Positions 52,936-62,908 of a stretch of 64,000 nt of DNA are shown here, one piece after another. This DNA is from an uncultured Saprospiraceae bacterium (GTDB lineage Bacteria > Bacteroidota > Bacteroidia > Chitinophagales > Saprospiraceae). Under the pieces are notes generated by a model. That model saw only the letters and a list, made by a program, of their open reading frames with translations. It was not told where the DNA came from and did no database searches. Numbering within the stretch: position 1 is the first letter of the stretch; every line of letters starts with the position of its first letter. Where the stretch lies: the NCBI GenBank assembly GCA_943788055.1, contig CALSOU010000002.1, positions 62,001-126,000 on the forward strand, in the 5' to 3' direction. Position numbers and translations under genes: made by a program.

Positions 52936-55404
52936 TCTTACCTGATATTTTTAGAGGCCATGAATTTTCTTCTATAATAAGGCCTGCAGAATTCAGAATT
53001 CCTTTAACTTCTTTCTCGTCATTCATATAATACTCAAGAAGCAATGGAATAACTTTCTTATTCATTCTTTGTACAAGGTCTTTATTATCTCCCATAAAAT
53101 AGGCATGTCCAATTTGGAAGTCGTGACCTTTTGACTTAATTATTTGTTTGTTGATTTTTTCAAGAATTTCAACATCATAGATTTCTTGGTCTTCGATTTC
53201 ATATTTTGGATACATTGATTCAAATTCAAATCTTCTTCTTAAGAGCGATATCTAATAGTGCAATTGATTTGTCAGCGGTGTTCATTGTTCCAATGATGAA
53301 TAAGTTAGAAGGAACAATAAATGGATCTCCAGAAGGTAATCGAGCTTCCAATGGAATTGTACCATGAGAACGCTTGTCAGGTTCAATAAGTGTTATAAGT
53401 TCTCCAAAAACTCTTGAAATATTTGCTCTGTTAATTTCATCAATGATTATTACATAATCCTGGCGTTTAATTTGTTCTTTTTTACCCGAAGAGTCTTTTC
53501 CGAGTTTTAGTAATTCAGCTAAAAGAGGGGTGTAGTATGACGCTAAACCTTGTATTTCTAAAACAGATTCGGCCAAATACATTTTCTTAAGTGTTCCAAT
53601 GCTCAATGTATGTGCTGTTCCTCCACTTGCTTTTCTAAAATCGATTGATTTATTAGAAATAGCTGTAATGAAGTATGAAACCTTCTTCATTTTCACTTCA
53701 ATTTCCTCAATTTCACCTTCTACTAGAGGATTTATGAATTCGTTAAATACTTCTTCAAATGGTCTTTTTGATAGCTGTGGTTTTTCGGATTCTGTTAGAT
53801 TTTTTAATGCTTTGTCCGCAATTTCTTTGAAAACACCATCCTTTCTTTCAAAAGTGAGTTGGTTATCATTTTCTGTATCGGGTCTTAATCCTTGTATGAA
53901 ATCTTCATAGCTGTAGTTCTGATGAAAAGTGATAAATTCTATTTTGTCATGAAGGTTAGCTTTAAACACTTCCAGAGCCTCATCATATGAGTCGATTACA
54001 CGATTCTCAATTATTTGTGCAGCTCTTAATATTGTGTTGTATGTTTTTCCAGATTTTTTGGTGCGTGATAATTCTTTTTTAATAGCTGACAAGACACTTG
54101 ACCATTCTTTATCGTTTGGGTCAAATAGATCATAGTAATTGTAGTATGGTTGTGGCGGTTTTCCGTCAAATGGTTCGCTCGAATCTTTTAATTTTTCCTC
54201 TGAGATAATACCAAAATTACCTCTCGCATCAGAAGTGAATATATTTAAACAGTACCGTTGACCAATTATGAGATTTAAGCGATAACCTCTAACGCTGTAG
54301 ACTATTCTTGGGTCACTAGGCTTGATGTCTAAGTCATTGTTTAATTTCCGCAATAATTTGATATACTGGTTGAATATTTTTGGATCAAATTTGTTTTTTG
54401 TTGTTTGAAATTTACTTTCAGCTGTTGCCATCTCTAAAAGGGTATCATACTCATCTTGAGTAGCACTAAAGTTGGTGCCCTGATTACCTACTTTCAAATC
54501 GTTTAATTCATCTACACCTTTGATATCCTCGCTAAGAATTGGATTGTTTACAAGGTTATTTGTGATTTTAATATCTGCTTTTAGCGAACTTTTGTCTTCA
54601 CCTTTCCAAAGATGATCATCAGGTGAAGTTGTTTTTTTGATGGGGTTTTGAGGTAACCTCTGCAAGAGCATAACAACCTGCTTGATCGCCAGTAATCCAC
54701 AGTATTACTTTATCACCAATTTTAATTTTCTCTTTGTGTGCACTAACAGTCCAATCCGTTAGAATTTCTTGACTTAGCGCTGTTTCAAAGTCGAAAACCC
54801 TAGGATTACCTTGAAATACCCAATAATTAACCTTTTTTCTCTCATCATTCCATTTCCAAGCTTCATAAGATAATTCATAGAACGGGATGCTAATCTTTTC
54901 TCTTATTTCTGATAAAATGTCTACGTATTCAGTATATGTGTTGAATTTTGGATCAATACCTAAAACCTCCTTTATATATGGTTTTGTTGGCCCATTTATA
55001 GGTAGATATTTTTCAGGGTTTATATAAAATAGAGCTTCAGTTAATTTTGTCTTACCAGTGCTTCTTATTAATAGAGCATCTGAGAAATCTTGGTCAGTAA
55101 TTTCACCTTTTAGTTCTTTATTGAAAAGATGCCATAATCGCCTAACCTCATTATTATTTCTTTCATACTTGTATGGAAACAACCATACTTTTTGAGCTTG
55201 CGCAGATGGAATACCACTTTCTCCAGATGGTTTTTCAATATTGAGAGTTGTCGCAATTTCTTGTAGGTATTTTAGCCTTCTTTTCGTTCCATATTTATAT
55301 ATGTAACAGTAGAAAGTAAAAGGATCTATTTCATCAAGTTCAATATCATGTTCACCTGAACCAGCTTTATCATTGAAAGGGCCAATTCCAACAGATTTGA
55401 GCAA
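52928..55404 (-). pseudogene. mcrB: EVE-domain McrB GTPase, with two +1 frameshifts and a lost P-loop
   Basis: Layout: helical N-terminus, EVE modified-base reader (YWVFQGNPRVFDFETAL to GCYALAEVTSKP), MrcB-type domain, then AAA+ GTPase (ITFHQNYSYEDFIQGLRP, Walker B VIIIDEINRANISRVFGELI, GTMNTADKSIALLD). One extra base at 54,632-54,638 separates the EVE domain, and one at 53,239-53,240 removes the C-terminus; corrected length 825 codons exactly. The P-loop reads RTKKSGKTYNT instead of GPPGTGKT, as if an in-frame deletion joined ELSRTKKSG to GKTYNT. The start is unclear: only TTG 55,404, with a TAA further upstream. Certainly non-functional as read. Confidence 0.85.
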
Positions 55405-55554
55405 ATCAATAAGGTCCTGCTGAGTATTCTCTTTAGTACTGATATACTGAGTAATTTTTTGATGGGTTTCAACTTATTTGTAAACGACACTAATTTGCAC
55501 CTTTTAGTGCGGAAAAACTCATTTTTTCATTCAAAACTGCTCGTGTAGTCGTTT

Positions 55555-55575
55555 ATAACCGTTATATACGGTTAT
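55555..55575. repeat. 21-base palindrome upstream of mcrB
   Basis: ATAACCGT and ACGGTTAT flank TATAT. Nearby, GTAAACGAC (about 55,491) and GTCGTTTA (about 55,547) are inverted copies. Together they form nested inverted repeats in the mcrB upstream region, possibly an operator or an end of the accessory block. Confidence 0.5.
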
Positions 55576-55682
55576 CTAGAAATATTTCCAACTGCACAAT
55601 GGCTTCGGCCTCAATCGGCGATCTCGTTTGCGCCCGAGGTCAAAATGCAAAATCGGTTGTTGACAAGCTACGCTTGAAAAAT

Positions 55683-55733
55683 AAAAAACCCGGTCCAAAA
55701 AATGAGTGAACTCATTTTTGAACTGGGTTTTCT
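55683..55733 (-). terminator. Terminator of tmRNA
   Basis: Minus strand: AAACCCAGTTC and GGACCGGGTTT plus AAAATGAGT/ACTCATTTT form a stem of about 20 bp with few mismatches, followed by TTTATTTTTC. It lies just past the tmRNA 3' end. Confidence 0.85.
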
Positions 55734-55759
55734 ATTTTACCGATTTTGGCATTCTCTAG

Positions 55760-56127
55760 TGGAGCTGCAGAGATTCGAACTCTGGTCCAGACAAAGCATC
55801 AAAGAGCTTTCTACATGCTTATCTTTTACTCGGGATTTTCGACATCAGGAGAAGTGTAAAAGCAACTGTCCTTCAGCTTAGTTTCTAAATTTTGGTAATC
55901 TATTCGAAACGGGATAGACACCTAGCCTGAAAGTTGGATGATGGGTCAGTACGCTGTGTATCAGGCGTCAAGCGCGTGACCCAAAATGCTTTCTAATCCT
56001 AGATTAGGCAGCAAGTGCGAAGTTATTTTCGCCAATTGTGGTTTGATTGTCATTTTTAAGGAGTGTACAATCTTTCCCCTGCATGCTTACTAATCGATAT
56101 TCTTTCCTGTCGATACCGTTCAGCCCC
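55760..56127 (-). ncRNA. ssrA: Transfer-messenger RNA (tmRNA)
   Basis: Ribosome rescue RNA. The 5' end GGGGCTGAACGGTATCGACAGG pattern and the 3' tRNA-like part (GGACCAGAGTTCGAATCTC then TGCAGCTCCA) are unmistakable, and the 7-bp acceptor stem GGGGCTG/CAGCTCC forms. The tag reading frame at about 56,004-56,051 gives DNQTTIGENNFALAA then TAA, the Bacteroidota type of degradation tag. Length 368. The 3' CCA is not encoded (ACTA follows the stem). The 3' end faces the accessory block, and ssrA 3' ends are classical integration targets for islands. Confidence 0.95.
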
Positions 56128-56349
56128 AGAAATAAATTGAAACACCAAATAAAGTGTTTCGGGCAGAAACATCTTTCCGCGCAGTAAAGCTAACGGTTAT
56201 ATAGTTGATTTAGTTCGCTGAGAGTACATAGTTTTACAAAGTCCTTTAGAAAAGAATCATAATGAACGATGAATCTAAGCTACAAGAGTTATAAATTATA
56301 GAACTTCATTGAATTAGCATTATCGACGATTATTGCGATGAAATCCACT

Positions 56350-56695
56350 ACTAGTGGTTCTTTTGCACATTTAAAGTCAATTCGATACTTAAGTAAACCA
56401 ATATCAGCTCCATAATTCCTCCCCACTAAATAGAGTACCGCTCGGAAAGTCCAGCATTTCGCACGAGATTATAGCAGGTTTTACTTTCTACATAAGCACC
56501 ATTAGCATGTCCAAATTTATCCATCTGAAGGTAACCTGCAGCATAATTATGTAGACAAAAGGGAATACGCCCTACATCTTAATGCCATATGAAACTTAAA
56601 TAACTCAATCCTGCTCTGTAAAATAAGGCCTTAGCACTCACTGCTACCGCAAGTTTCCTGTGGTCGATTGAATCTCTAACATTTGTTTCTGCCTG
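56350..56695 (-). pseudogene. Remnant of a DUF2279 (YfiM-like) protein gene
   Basis: Upstream of ssrA the minus strand has one frame reading RKLAVAVSAKALFYRAGLSY, a TAA, then GRIPFCLHNYAAGYLQMDKF, GHANGAYVESKTCYNLVRNA and GLSERYSI, then TAG in place of a tryptophan, then WGGIMELILVYL. This resembles DUF2279 proteins, which have a D-K-GH..SAY core. At least two in-frame stops, and the C-terminal part is lost or shifted. The rest of the 56,128-56,742 gap shows nothing else I can identify. Identification is from memory of the family and is moderate. Confidence 0.45.
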
Positions 56696-56742
56696 TTAGC
56701 TAACCAGCAATCAGAAAAGCGTTATTGTTCTTAAAGCTTTCA

Positions 56743-58785
56743 TTATAGATCAGTTCGATATTTATCACACCAAGCAACAGTATGTGCAATCTTAGAAATT
56801 AGATTGCTAGGTCTTCGTGCAATCCCATGCGATGCACCTGGAATCTCGACAAGCATTGTCTCAATTTTACGAAGTTTCAAGGCGTGATAGAACTGCTTTG
56901 CTTCACTAGGTGGAGTTCTTAAGTCATTCATTCCTACCATTACCATGGTAGGTGTTTCCACATTTCCAACTAATGAGATTGGACTAAAATTCCAGTATTT
57001 CTCAAAGCTCTCCCAAGGTTGTCCAGGATAGCGATAATCTGCATAACCATAATAGTTGTCAGCAACGAGTGTTTTACTAATCCAATTAATTACAGGTTTC
57101 TGAACCACAGCAGCTTCAAATCGATTGTTTTTACCAATTATCCACGCAGTCATGATACCACCGGCCGATCCTCCTGAAACGAATAATTGGTCTTCACTCG
57201 CATATCCTTTTGCAATCAAATAGTCCACGCCATCCATCACATCTTGATAATCTTCTCCAGGGTAATTGTCGTATAGTAAGTTTCCAAACTCCTCACCATA
57301 ACTGGTACTGCCTCTAGGATTTGGATAGAAAACAAGATATCCTTGTGCAGCCAACAATTGAAGTTCGGCAGTGAAACGCTCTCCGTAATTTAGAATTGGT
57401 CCTCCATGATTTTCAACCATAAGTGGATATGTTTTCCCCTCCTCATAGTTGGGTGGTTTAATAATCCAACCTTGTAAGGCTCTTTTATCGACTGATGAAG
57501 TATACCATATCGATTCTACTTTCCCTAACTTTCGGTGTCCTAATACATCATCATTTAAATTCGTCAACTGCTTCGTATTCTCCTTTCTACTGTTGAAAGA
57601 TTTCAATTCTGACGGATGATAGGGAGAAGTAGCCGTGTATACAATCATATTCTTACCAGAAACTGAAAAAGACCCACTAGCGTAAGGTCTTCCAATTGTA
57701 GTGCCACCAACATGTTGAATTAACTCTGTTCGAAAACCAGCATTGGAAATACTTCCAATCTTGGTCACACCTTTATCATCAAAACTGAAATAAAGCATTT
57801 CAGAATCCGATCGCCATTCAATATCTGTAATGCTGCGGTCTAGATCTGTGACCCACTGCTTTTTGTCTGTACCATCGATATTCATGACGTAGACATTCGT
57901 TAATTGATAAGTTTGTACTTTGTCCTCGTAACCGAGAAATGCAATTCTTTTTCCATCAGGCGAAACCTGAGGCGTATATGCTGGTCCATTATAGGCGGTG
58001 AGCTGTTTGATTTCTCGGGTCTTTAAATCCAAAGAAAAGATATTACTATCTCTGAACTGGAATTCTGGGTCAGTACCTCTATTAGCTGAGAAAAATATCA
58101 TATCGCTTTCTTTGGACCAACTGATATTGCTTCGATGTTGATAATCCCCCGAACTTAACTTCCTAGGTGTTCCACCTGAGGCATCCATGATAAATATGTG
58201 TGAAAAACCGTCAGGGATATAACCGCTTCCATCAGCTTCATGTTTGAGCCTGGTTGTCAACCTTGGAGCAGAAGCCCATTTTGCTCCCTTTGGCTTTCTT
58301 GGCATTTGAACCAAGACAGGTGCAGAAATAGCAACAAACATATTGAAAGCTAAGTTCTTGCCATCAGGTGACCAACACAACTGTGACGGACTATATTCCA
58401 ATTGGCTAATTCTTGCAAAAGATTGACTTTCGAGCCAATAAATAAAAATCTCACTTCCTTGATCTGTCGAGGCTAGAAATGCAATTCTATCACCAGATGG
58501 AGACCAAACAGGCGAATACTCGCTGACATTCATTGAAGTCAATTTACGGTGGTCGGTACCGTCTTCGTTCACCGTCCACAAACTTCCAATTTGCTTATCT
58601 GACATAATGTCGAAGCTTTTCCGAACGTAAACCACTCGATCTCCAGACGGCGAAACTTGCGGGTCTGAAGCGTATTCGATACCAAAAACATCTAAGTAGT
58701 CAAAGTGTGGCAAATCAGTTTGAGCTCCTACGTGAAAAAGGTAAGCTATGGCCAAAAAGATCAAAAATATCCTTCTCATTGTCAT
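56743..58785 (-). CDS. S9 family peptidase (acylaminoacyl-peptidase/DPP-like), secreted
   Basis: About 680 residues. The signal peptide RRIFLIFLAIAYLFHVGAQ is followed by a WD40-like beta propeller with repeated SPDGK/SPSGD blades (for example DPQVSPSGDRVVY, SPVWSPSGDRIAFL, TPQVSPDGKRIAFL) and an alpha/beta hydrolase domain. The catalytic serine is in GGSAGGIMTAW near residue 538, the aspartate in GMNDLRTPPSEA, and the histidine in GASHGIARRPSN. Such enzymes trim peptides in the periplasm. The ATG at 58,785 is chosen because it begins the signal peptide; the frame extends 26 codons further up. It is divergent from the CoA-transferase gene. Confidence 0.92.
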   Translation of the reverse strand: MTMRRIFLIFLAIAYLFHVGAQTDLPHFDYLDVFGIEYASDPQVSPSGDRVVYVRKSFDIMSDKQIGSLWTVNEDGTDHRKLTSMNVSEYSPVWSPSGDRIAFLASTDQGSEIFIYWLESQSFARISQLEYSPSQLCWSPDGKNLAFNMFVAISAPVLVQMPRKPKGAKWASAPRLTTRLKHEADGSGYIPDGFSHIFIMDASGGTPRKLSSGDYQHRSNISWSKESDMIFFSANRGTDPEFQFRDSNIFSLDLKTREIKQLTAYNGPAYTPQVSPDGKRIAFLGYEDKVQTYQLTNVYVMNIDGTDKKQWVTDLDRSITDIEWRSDSEMLYFSFDDKGVTKIGSISNAGFRTELIQHVGGTTIGRPYASGSFSVSGKNMIVYTATSPYHPSELKSFNSRKENTKQLTNLNDDVLGHRKLGKVESIWYTSSVDKRALQGWIIKPPNYEEGKTYPLMVENHGGPILNYGERFTAELQLLAAQGYLVFYPNPRGSTSYGEEFGNLLYDNYPGEDYQDVMDGVDYLIAKGYASEDQLFVSGGSAGGIMTAWIIGKNNRFEAAVVQKPVINWISKTLVADNYYGYADYRYPGQPWESFEKYWNFSPISLVGNVETPTMVMVGMNDLRTPPSEAKQFYHALKLRKIETMLVEIPGASHGIARRPSNLISKIAHTVAWCDKYRTDL

Positions 58786-58911
58786 ATATTTAAGCTCGAA
58801 AATAGAATTATTTATTGATCGAAATTGCTGATTTTCTTTAATATTTTTTGAAAGCATGATCAAAAACTATCTATTCAATCCGTGCTTCATTACATTCAAG
58901 GATATCTTAAA

Positions 58912-59982
58912 ATGGATTTATCAGTTTTCTTCAAAGATTTAAAAGTGGTAGAACTTGCTAGCGTTCTCGCTGGACCAGCAGTGGGTATGTTTTTCGCTGA
59001 GCTTGGAGCCTATGTTTTAAAGGTTGAAAATCCAAATACAGGCGGTGATGTCACAAGAACTTGGAGAATAAAAGGTGAAAAAAATGATCCAGCCGCATAT
59101 TTTAACTCCATTAACTACAAGAAAAAATCTGTCTTTTTGGATTTAAAAGATGAAGAAGATTACAAAAAGCTATTGGTGCATTTCCAAGATGCTGACATTG
59201 TGGTCTCAAATTATAGTGAGGATATAGCTATCAAACTAGGAGTTGACTACCCTACTCTACAAAAGCGGTTTCCAAAACTAATATTTGCTCAATTAAATAG
59301 CTTTGAATCCGATCGTAGTCGTCCCGCCTATGACGTTGTACTTCAGGCAGAAACAGGATTTCTTTCTATGACCGGATTGGACGAGCAAAATCTAGCTAAA
59401 ATGCCGGTAGCCTTGATTGATGTTCTGGCAGCACATCAATTGAAAGAAGGACTTCTATGCGCTTACATTCATCGCCTAAAGACAGGACTTGGAAGTAAGG
59501 TAACTACTTCGCTAGAATCTTCAGCAATTACTTCTTTGATCAATCAAGCTACCAATTATTTAATGGCAAATCATATCCCTAAACCCATGGGTACATTACA
59601 TCCAAATATTGCACCTTATGGTGATATATATACAACTGAAGATAAAGTCAAACTTGTTTTAGCAATAGGAACTGAAAAACAATTTTCAAACCTGTGTAAT
59701 ATATTGAAGTCTTCAAAGCTAGCCAGTGACCCTAGATTTTGCGAAAATGCTTTACGCGTTACAAATCGGGCTAAACTGCAAGGTGCTCTCCAGACAGGTT
59801 TCGATAAGATAGATTATGAATCTTTCAGTAAAGTGGCCAATCAGCTGAAGGTGCCTTTCGGCAAAATAAAAAACCTGAAAGAAGTGTTTCAAACTCAAGC
59901 AGCCAATGATTTACTAAGAACGGAAAATAATGCAGAAGGTCAGAGTGTGCGTGTCAGCAGTATTGCTTTTGAGATAAAGTAG
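58912..59982 (+). CDS. CaiB/BaiF family (class III) CoA transferase
   Basis: 356 residues. FFKDLKVVELASVLAGPAVGMFFAELGAYVLKVENP is the standard N-terminal Rossmann start of family III CoA transferases; SFESDRSRPAYDVVLQAETGFLSMTG contains the catalytic aspartate (YD near residue 142), and HPNIAPYGDIYTTEDK follows. It transfers CoA between organic acids; the substrate is not predictable. Slightly short for the family (about 390-400). ATG 58,912 is chosen by similarity over upstream codons. Confidence 0.88.
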   Translation: MDLSVFFKDLKVVELASVLAGPAVGMFFAELGAYVLKVENPNTGGDVTRTWRIKGEKNDPAAYFNSINYKKKSVFLDLKDEEDYKKLLVHFQDADIVVSNYSEDIAIKLGVDYPTLQKRFPKLIFAQLNSFESDRSRPAYDVVLQAETGFLSMTGLDEQNLAKMPVALIDVLAAHQLKEGLLCAYIHRLKTGLGSKVTTSLESSAITSLINQATNYLMANHIPKPMGTLHPNIAPYGDIYTTEDKVKLVLAIGTEKQFSNLCNILKSSKLASDPRFCENALRVTNRAKLQGALQTGFDKIDYESFSKVANQLKVPFGKIKNLKEVFQTQAANDLLRTENNAEGQSVRVSSIAFEIK

Positions 59983-59992
59983 CCTTATTTTA

Positions 59993-60028
59993 CAAAAAAG
60001 TCTAATCCATACAAGAATGGATTAGACT
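59993..60028 (-). terminator. Terminator of the cyclophilin gene
   Basis: AGTCTAATCCAT and its exact 12-base complement flank six bases. On the minus strand six T follow. It lies 29 bases after the cyclophilin stop and may also stop the CoA-transferase transcript. Confidence 0.85.
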
Positions 60029-60056
60029 AAGAATTTTGAATTTTTTAATATCAGTT

Positions 60057-60560
60057 CTAGTCGATCACTTCGATCGAGTGAATCTTATCTCCCTGCTCTA
60101 TTGCATTTACGACATCCATATCAGCTTCTGATTTAACCATACCAAACACACTATGATTACCATCTAGCCAAGGAGTGGGTAAATGTGTAATAAAAAACTG
60201 AGAGCCGTTTGTGCCGGGACCAGCATTAGCCATGGAAAGAATTCCCATATCATCGTGCTTTAATTCAGGATGAAATTCATCTTCAAAATTATATCCTGGA
60301 GAACCTGTACCAGTTCCTAATGGACATCCGCCCTGAATCATAAAATCAGGGATTACACGATGAAAACTTAAGTCGTCATAATATCCTTTTTTCGCTAGCG
60401 TAACAAAATTTGCTACCGTAATCGGTGTTTTTGTTGCGTATAAATCAAGATAAATATCACCTTTTGAGGTTTTTACCACAGCTTCGATATCTTTATCGAA
60501 AGTAATCCTATGAATGGTTTGTACCATTTCTTGAGCATCTATTTTAGTAAGTGCAGACAT
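60057..60560 (-). CDS. ppi: Cyclophilin-type peptidyl-prolyl cis-trans isomerase
   Basis: 167 residues, cytosolic proline isomerase. Signature [26 protein letters not shown] near residue 65 contains the catalytic arginine, followed by [27 protein letters not shown]. The ATG at 60,560 (MSALTKIDA) is preferred over an upstream codon at 60,599. Monocistronic with its own terminator; divergent from transketolase. Confidence 0.93.
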   Translation of the reverse strand: MSALTKIDAQEMVQTIHRITFDKDIEAVVKTSKGDIYLDLYATKTPITVANFVTLAKKGYYDDLSFHRVIPDFMIQGGCPLGTGTGSPGYNFEDEFHPELKHDDMGILSMANAGPGTNGSQFFITHLPTPWLDGNHSVFGMVKSEADMDVVNAIEQGDKIHSIEVID

Positions 60561-60665
60561 GCTATTTTTATTTGAAAAATGTAAAAAGAAATAGTTCAAA
60601 ATTGAACCTAACGCAAAAGTAACGAAATTGTGAAATTGAACATATTAATATTTTTCATATAAATA

Positions 60666-60696
60666 ATTTTTTAATTGGAATAAGGTGTTATTTTTG
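60666..60696 (+). promoter_or_regulatory. Bacteroidota-type promoter of transketolase
   Basis: TATTTTTG at 60,689-60,696 matches the -7 element exactly; T-rich sequence lies about 20 bases further up at the -33 position. The GTG start is 25 bases downstream. Confidence 0.45.
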
Positions 60697-60721
60697 CGGA
60701 ACAACGAAAAATCCTATTATC

Positions 60722-62752
60722 GTGAGTAAAACAATAACTAAAGTAGCTGCTGACAACATAAGAATCCTGTCCGCCGCTATGGTAGAAAAAGCAAAATCTG
60801 GACATCCAGGTGGAGCAATGGGAGGTGCTGACTTCATTCAGATTCTCTACAGTGAGTTTTTGAATTTTGATCCTGATGATCATTCTTGGCCATTCCGGGA
60901 TCGATTTTTTCTTGATCCAGGTCATATGTCTGCTATGTTGTACTCACAATTGACCCTTATCGGAGCCATGCAAATGGAAGACATCCAAGCTTTCCGTCAG
61001 TGGAAATCTGCAACTCCAGGACACCCAGAGTTCGACATCCTCAGAGGAATTGAGAATACTTCAGGACCTCTAGGACTAGGTCATGCATTTGGTGCCGGAG
61101 CGGCAATTGCGGAAGAGTTCCTTACAACCAGATTTGGACAACTAATCAGCCACTACACTTACATGTATATTTCAGACGGTGGAATACAAGAGGAAATTTC
61201 TCAAGGTGTGGGAAGAATTGCTGGCTTTTTGGGATTGGGTAAAATGATTATGTTTTATGATGCGAATGACATACAGTTGTCAACTACCGTTGGTGAAGTG
61301 ACCGGTGAGGATACAGCTGCGAAATACGAAGCATGGAACTGGCATGTTGTAACCATAGATGGAAACGATGAAGATGCGATCAGAAAGGCAATTGTTGAAT
61401 CCCAGAATGAAAAAGAAAGACCGAGTCTTATTATTGGTAAAACGATTATGGGAAAAGGTGCTGTGAAAGAAGATGGTTCTTCTTTTGAAGGAGAGGTTTC
61501 GACTCATGGTCAACCTTTGGGTAAAAGTAATGCATCATTTGCAAAAACTATCGAGAACCTGGGCGGAGACCCAGAAAATGCTTTCAGTATTTTCCCTGAT
61601 GTTGCTGATTACTATAGAAAAGTACTTGATCAAAAACGAGAATCGATAAGAGAGCAACGGAAGGCATTTGAGGAATGGGAATTATCGAATCCTGAGATGA
61701 GTTCTACACTTCATAAGTTTTTAAAGGGACACCTTCCTAATCTTAAATGGGACACCATCGAATTGAAGGCTAACGATGCAACTCGTAATGCTAGTTCAAA
61801 GGTCCTCTCATATTTTGGTGATAAGATCGAAAATATGATTGTTGCTTCTGCGGATTTATCAAATAGTGATAAAACGGAAGGCTTTTTGAAAAAGACAAAA
61901 GCACTAGAAAAGGGTGATTTTTCAGGTCGTTTTCTACAAGCTGGCGTATCAGAATTAACGATGGGAGCTCTTGCGACTGGAATGGCACTCCATGGTGGGG
62001 TTATCCCTGTGTGTGCGACATTTTTCGCCTTTAGTGATTACATGAAACCAGTTTTACGTGTCGCCGCATTAATGGAACAGCCAGTTAAATTCATGTGGAC
62101 ACACGATGCTTTCAGAGTGGGTGAAGATGGACCAACGCACCAGCCTATCGAGCAAGAAGCTCAGTTACGTTTACTAGAAAAACTTAATAATCATTCAGGC
62201 AAATCCTCCATGATTGCTTTAAGACCAGCTGATTCGTCAGAGACAGTTGCTGCATGGAAATCGATGATGGAGACAAATGATCGTCCTACAGGTCTAATTC
62301 TTTCAAGACAAGGTATCGCAGATTTACCTTCTTACACTTCCGAAAGCCGTCTAGAGGTTTCAATGAAATTGAATAAGGGTGGATATATATTGAAAGATGT
62401 AGAAGATCCTGAAGTAATTTTATTGGCTAACGGTTCAGAGGTGAGTACCCTACACAGTGCGATAGAAGAATTATCGAAAAAGTATCGAACTCGAATTGTG
62501 AGTGTTCCTTCTGAAGGTTTATTCCGCGAACAATCCGCTGATTATCAAGCAAAAGTATTACCAGCAGGTGTACCAATTTTTGGAATGACAGCTGGACTTC
62601 CAGTAACGCTTGAAAGCTTGGTTAGAGGCAACGGTACTGTTTATGGTATGACACATTTCGGTTATTCAGCACCATATACCGTGCTTGACGAGAAGTTTGG
62701 ATATACAGCAGAAAATGTTATTGCTCAGGTAGACGCTTTGATGAGTAAGTAG
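60722..62752 (+). CDS. tkt: Transketolase
   Basis: 676-residue thiamine-diphosphate enzyme of the pentose phosphate pathway. Visible are KSGHPGGAMGGADF near residue 25, FLDPGHMSAMLYSQL, GPLGLGHAFGAGAAIAEE, the ThDP region YISDGGIQEEISQG near 145 (SDG where most have GDG), and in the pyrimidine domain FAFSDYMKPVLR and HDAFRVGEDGPTHQPIEQ. Start codon GTG, 1 base into a clear promoter leader. Complete and unbroken. The SDG variant recurs in some Bacteroidota homologues as far as I recall. Confidence 0.94.
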   Translation: MSKTITKVAADNIRILSAAMVEKAKSGHPGGAMGGADFIQILYSEFLNFDPDDHSWPFRDRFFLDPGHMSAMLYSQLTLIGAMQMEDIQAFRQWKSATPGHPEFDILRGIENTSGPLGLGHAFGAGAAIAEEFLTTRFGQLISHYTYMYISDGGIQEEISQGVGRIAGFLGLGKMIMFYDANDIQLSTTVGEVTGEDTAAKYEAWNWHVVTIDGNDEDAIRKAIVESQNEKERPSLIIGKTIMGKGAVKEDGSSFEGEVSTHGQPLGKSNASFAKTIENLGGDPENAFSIFPDVADYYRKVLDQKRESIREQRKAFEEWELSNPEMSSTLHKFLKGHLPNLKWDTIELKANDATRNASSKVLSYFGDKIENMIVASADLSNSDKTEGFLKKTKALEKGDFSGRFLQAGVSELTMGALATGMALHGGVIPVCATFFAFSDYMKPVLRVAALMEQPVKFMWTHDAFRVGEDGPTHQPIEQEAQLRLLEKLNNHSGKSSMIALRPADSSETVAAWKSMMETNDRPTGLILSRQGIADLPSYTSESRLEVSMKLNKGGYILKDVEDPEVILLANGSEVSTLHSAIEELSKKYRTRIVSVPSEGLFREQSADYQAKVLPAGVPIFGMTAGLPVTLESLVRGNGTVYGMTHFGYSAPYTVLDEKFGYTAENVIAQVDALMSK

Positions 62753-62908
62753 ATTCATTCTTGCTTGAAATGCGGTCAGATTCTTGGAGAAATTCAAGCA
62801 TGCAGCCTGTGATATTCGGAAGTAGAATTTTGAAAAATAGTGGTTTAAAGTTGCAAACTTCAAACTGCTGTATACAAGGGTTCAACATATTTTCTATACA
62901 TTTATCGG

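Noticed and set aside
55770-55800. T-arm-like sequence suggesting a tRNA gene
   Set aside because: It is the tRNA-like domain of tmRNA; the matching 5' half with the tag frame lies 350 bases away. No separate tRNA was found in the window.
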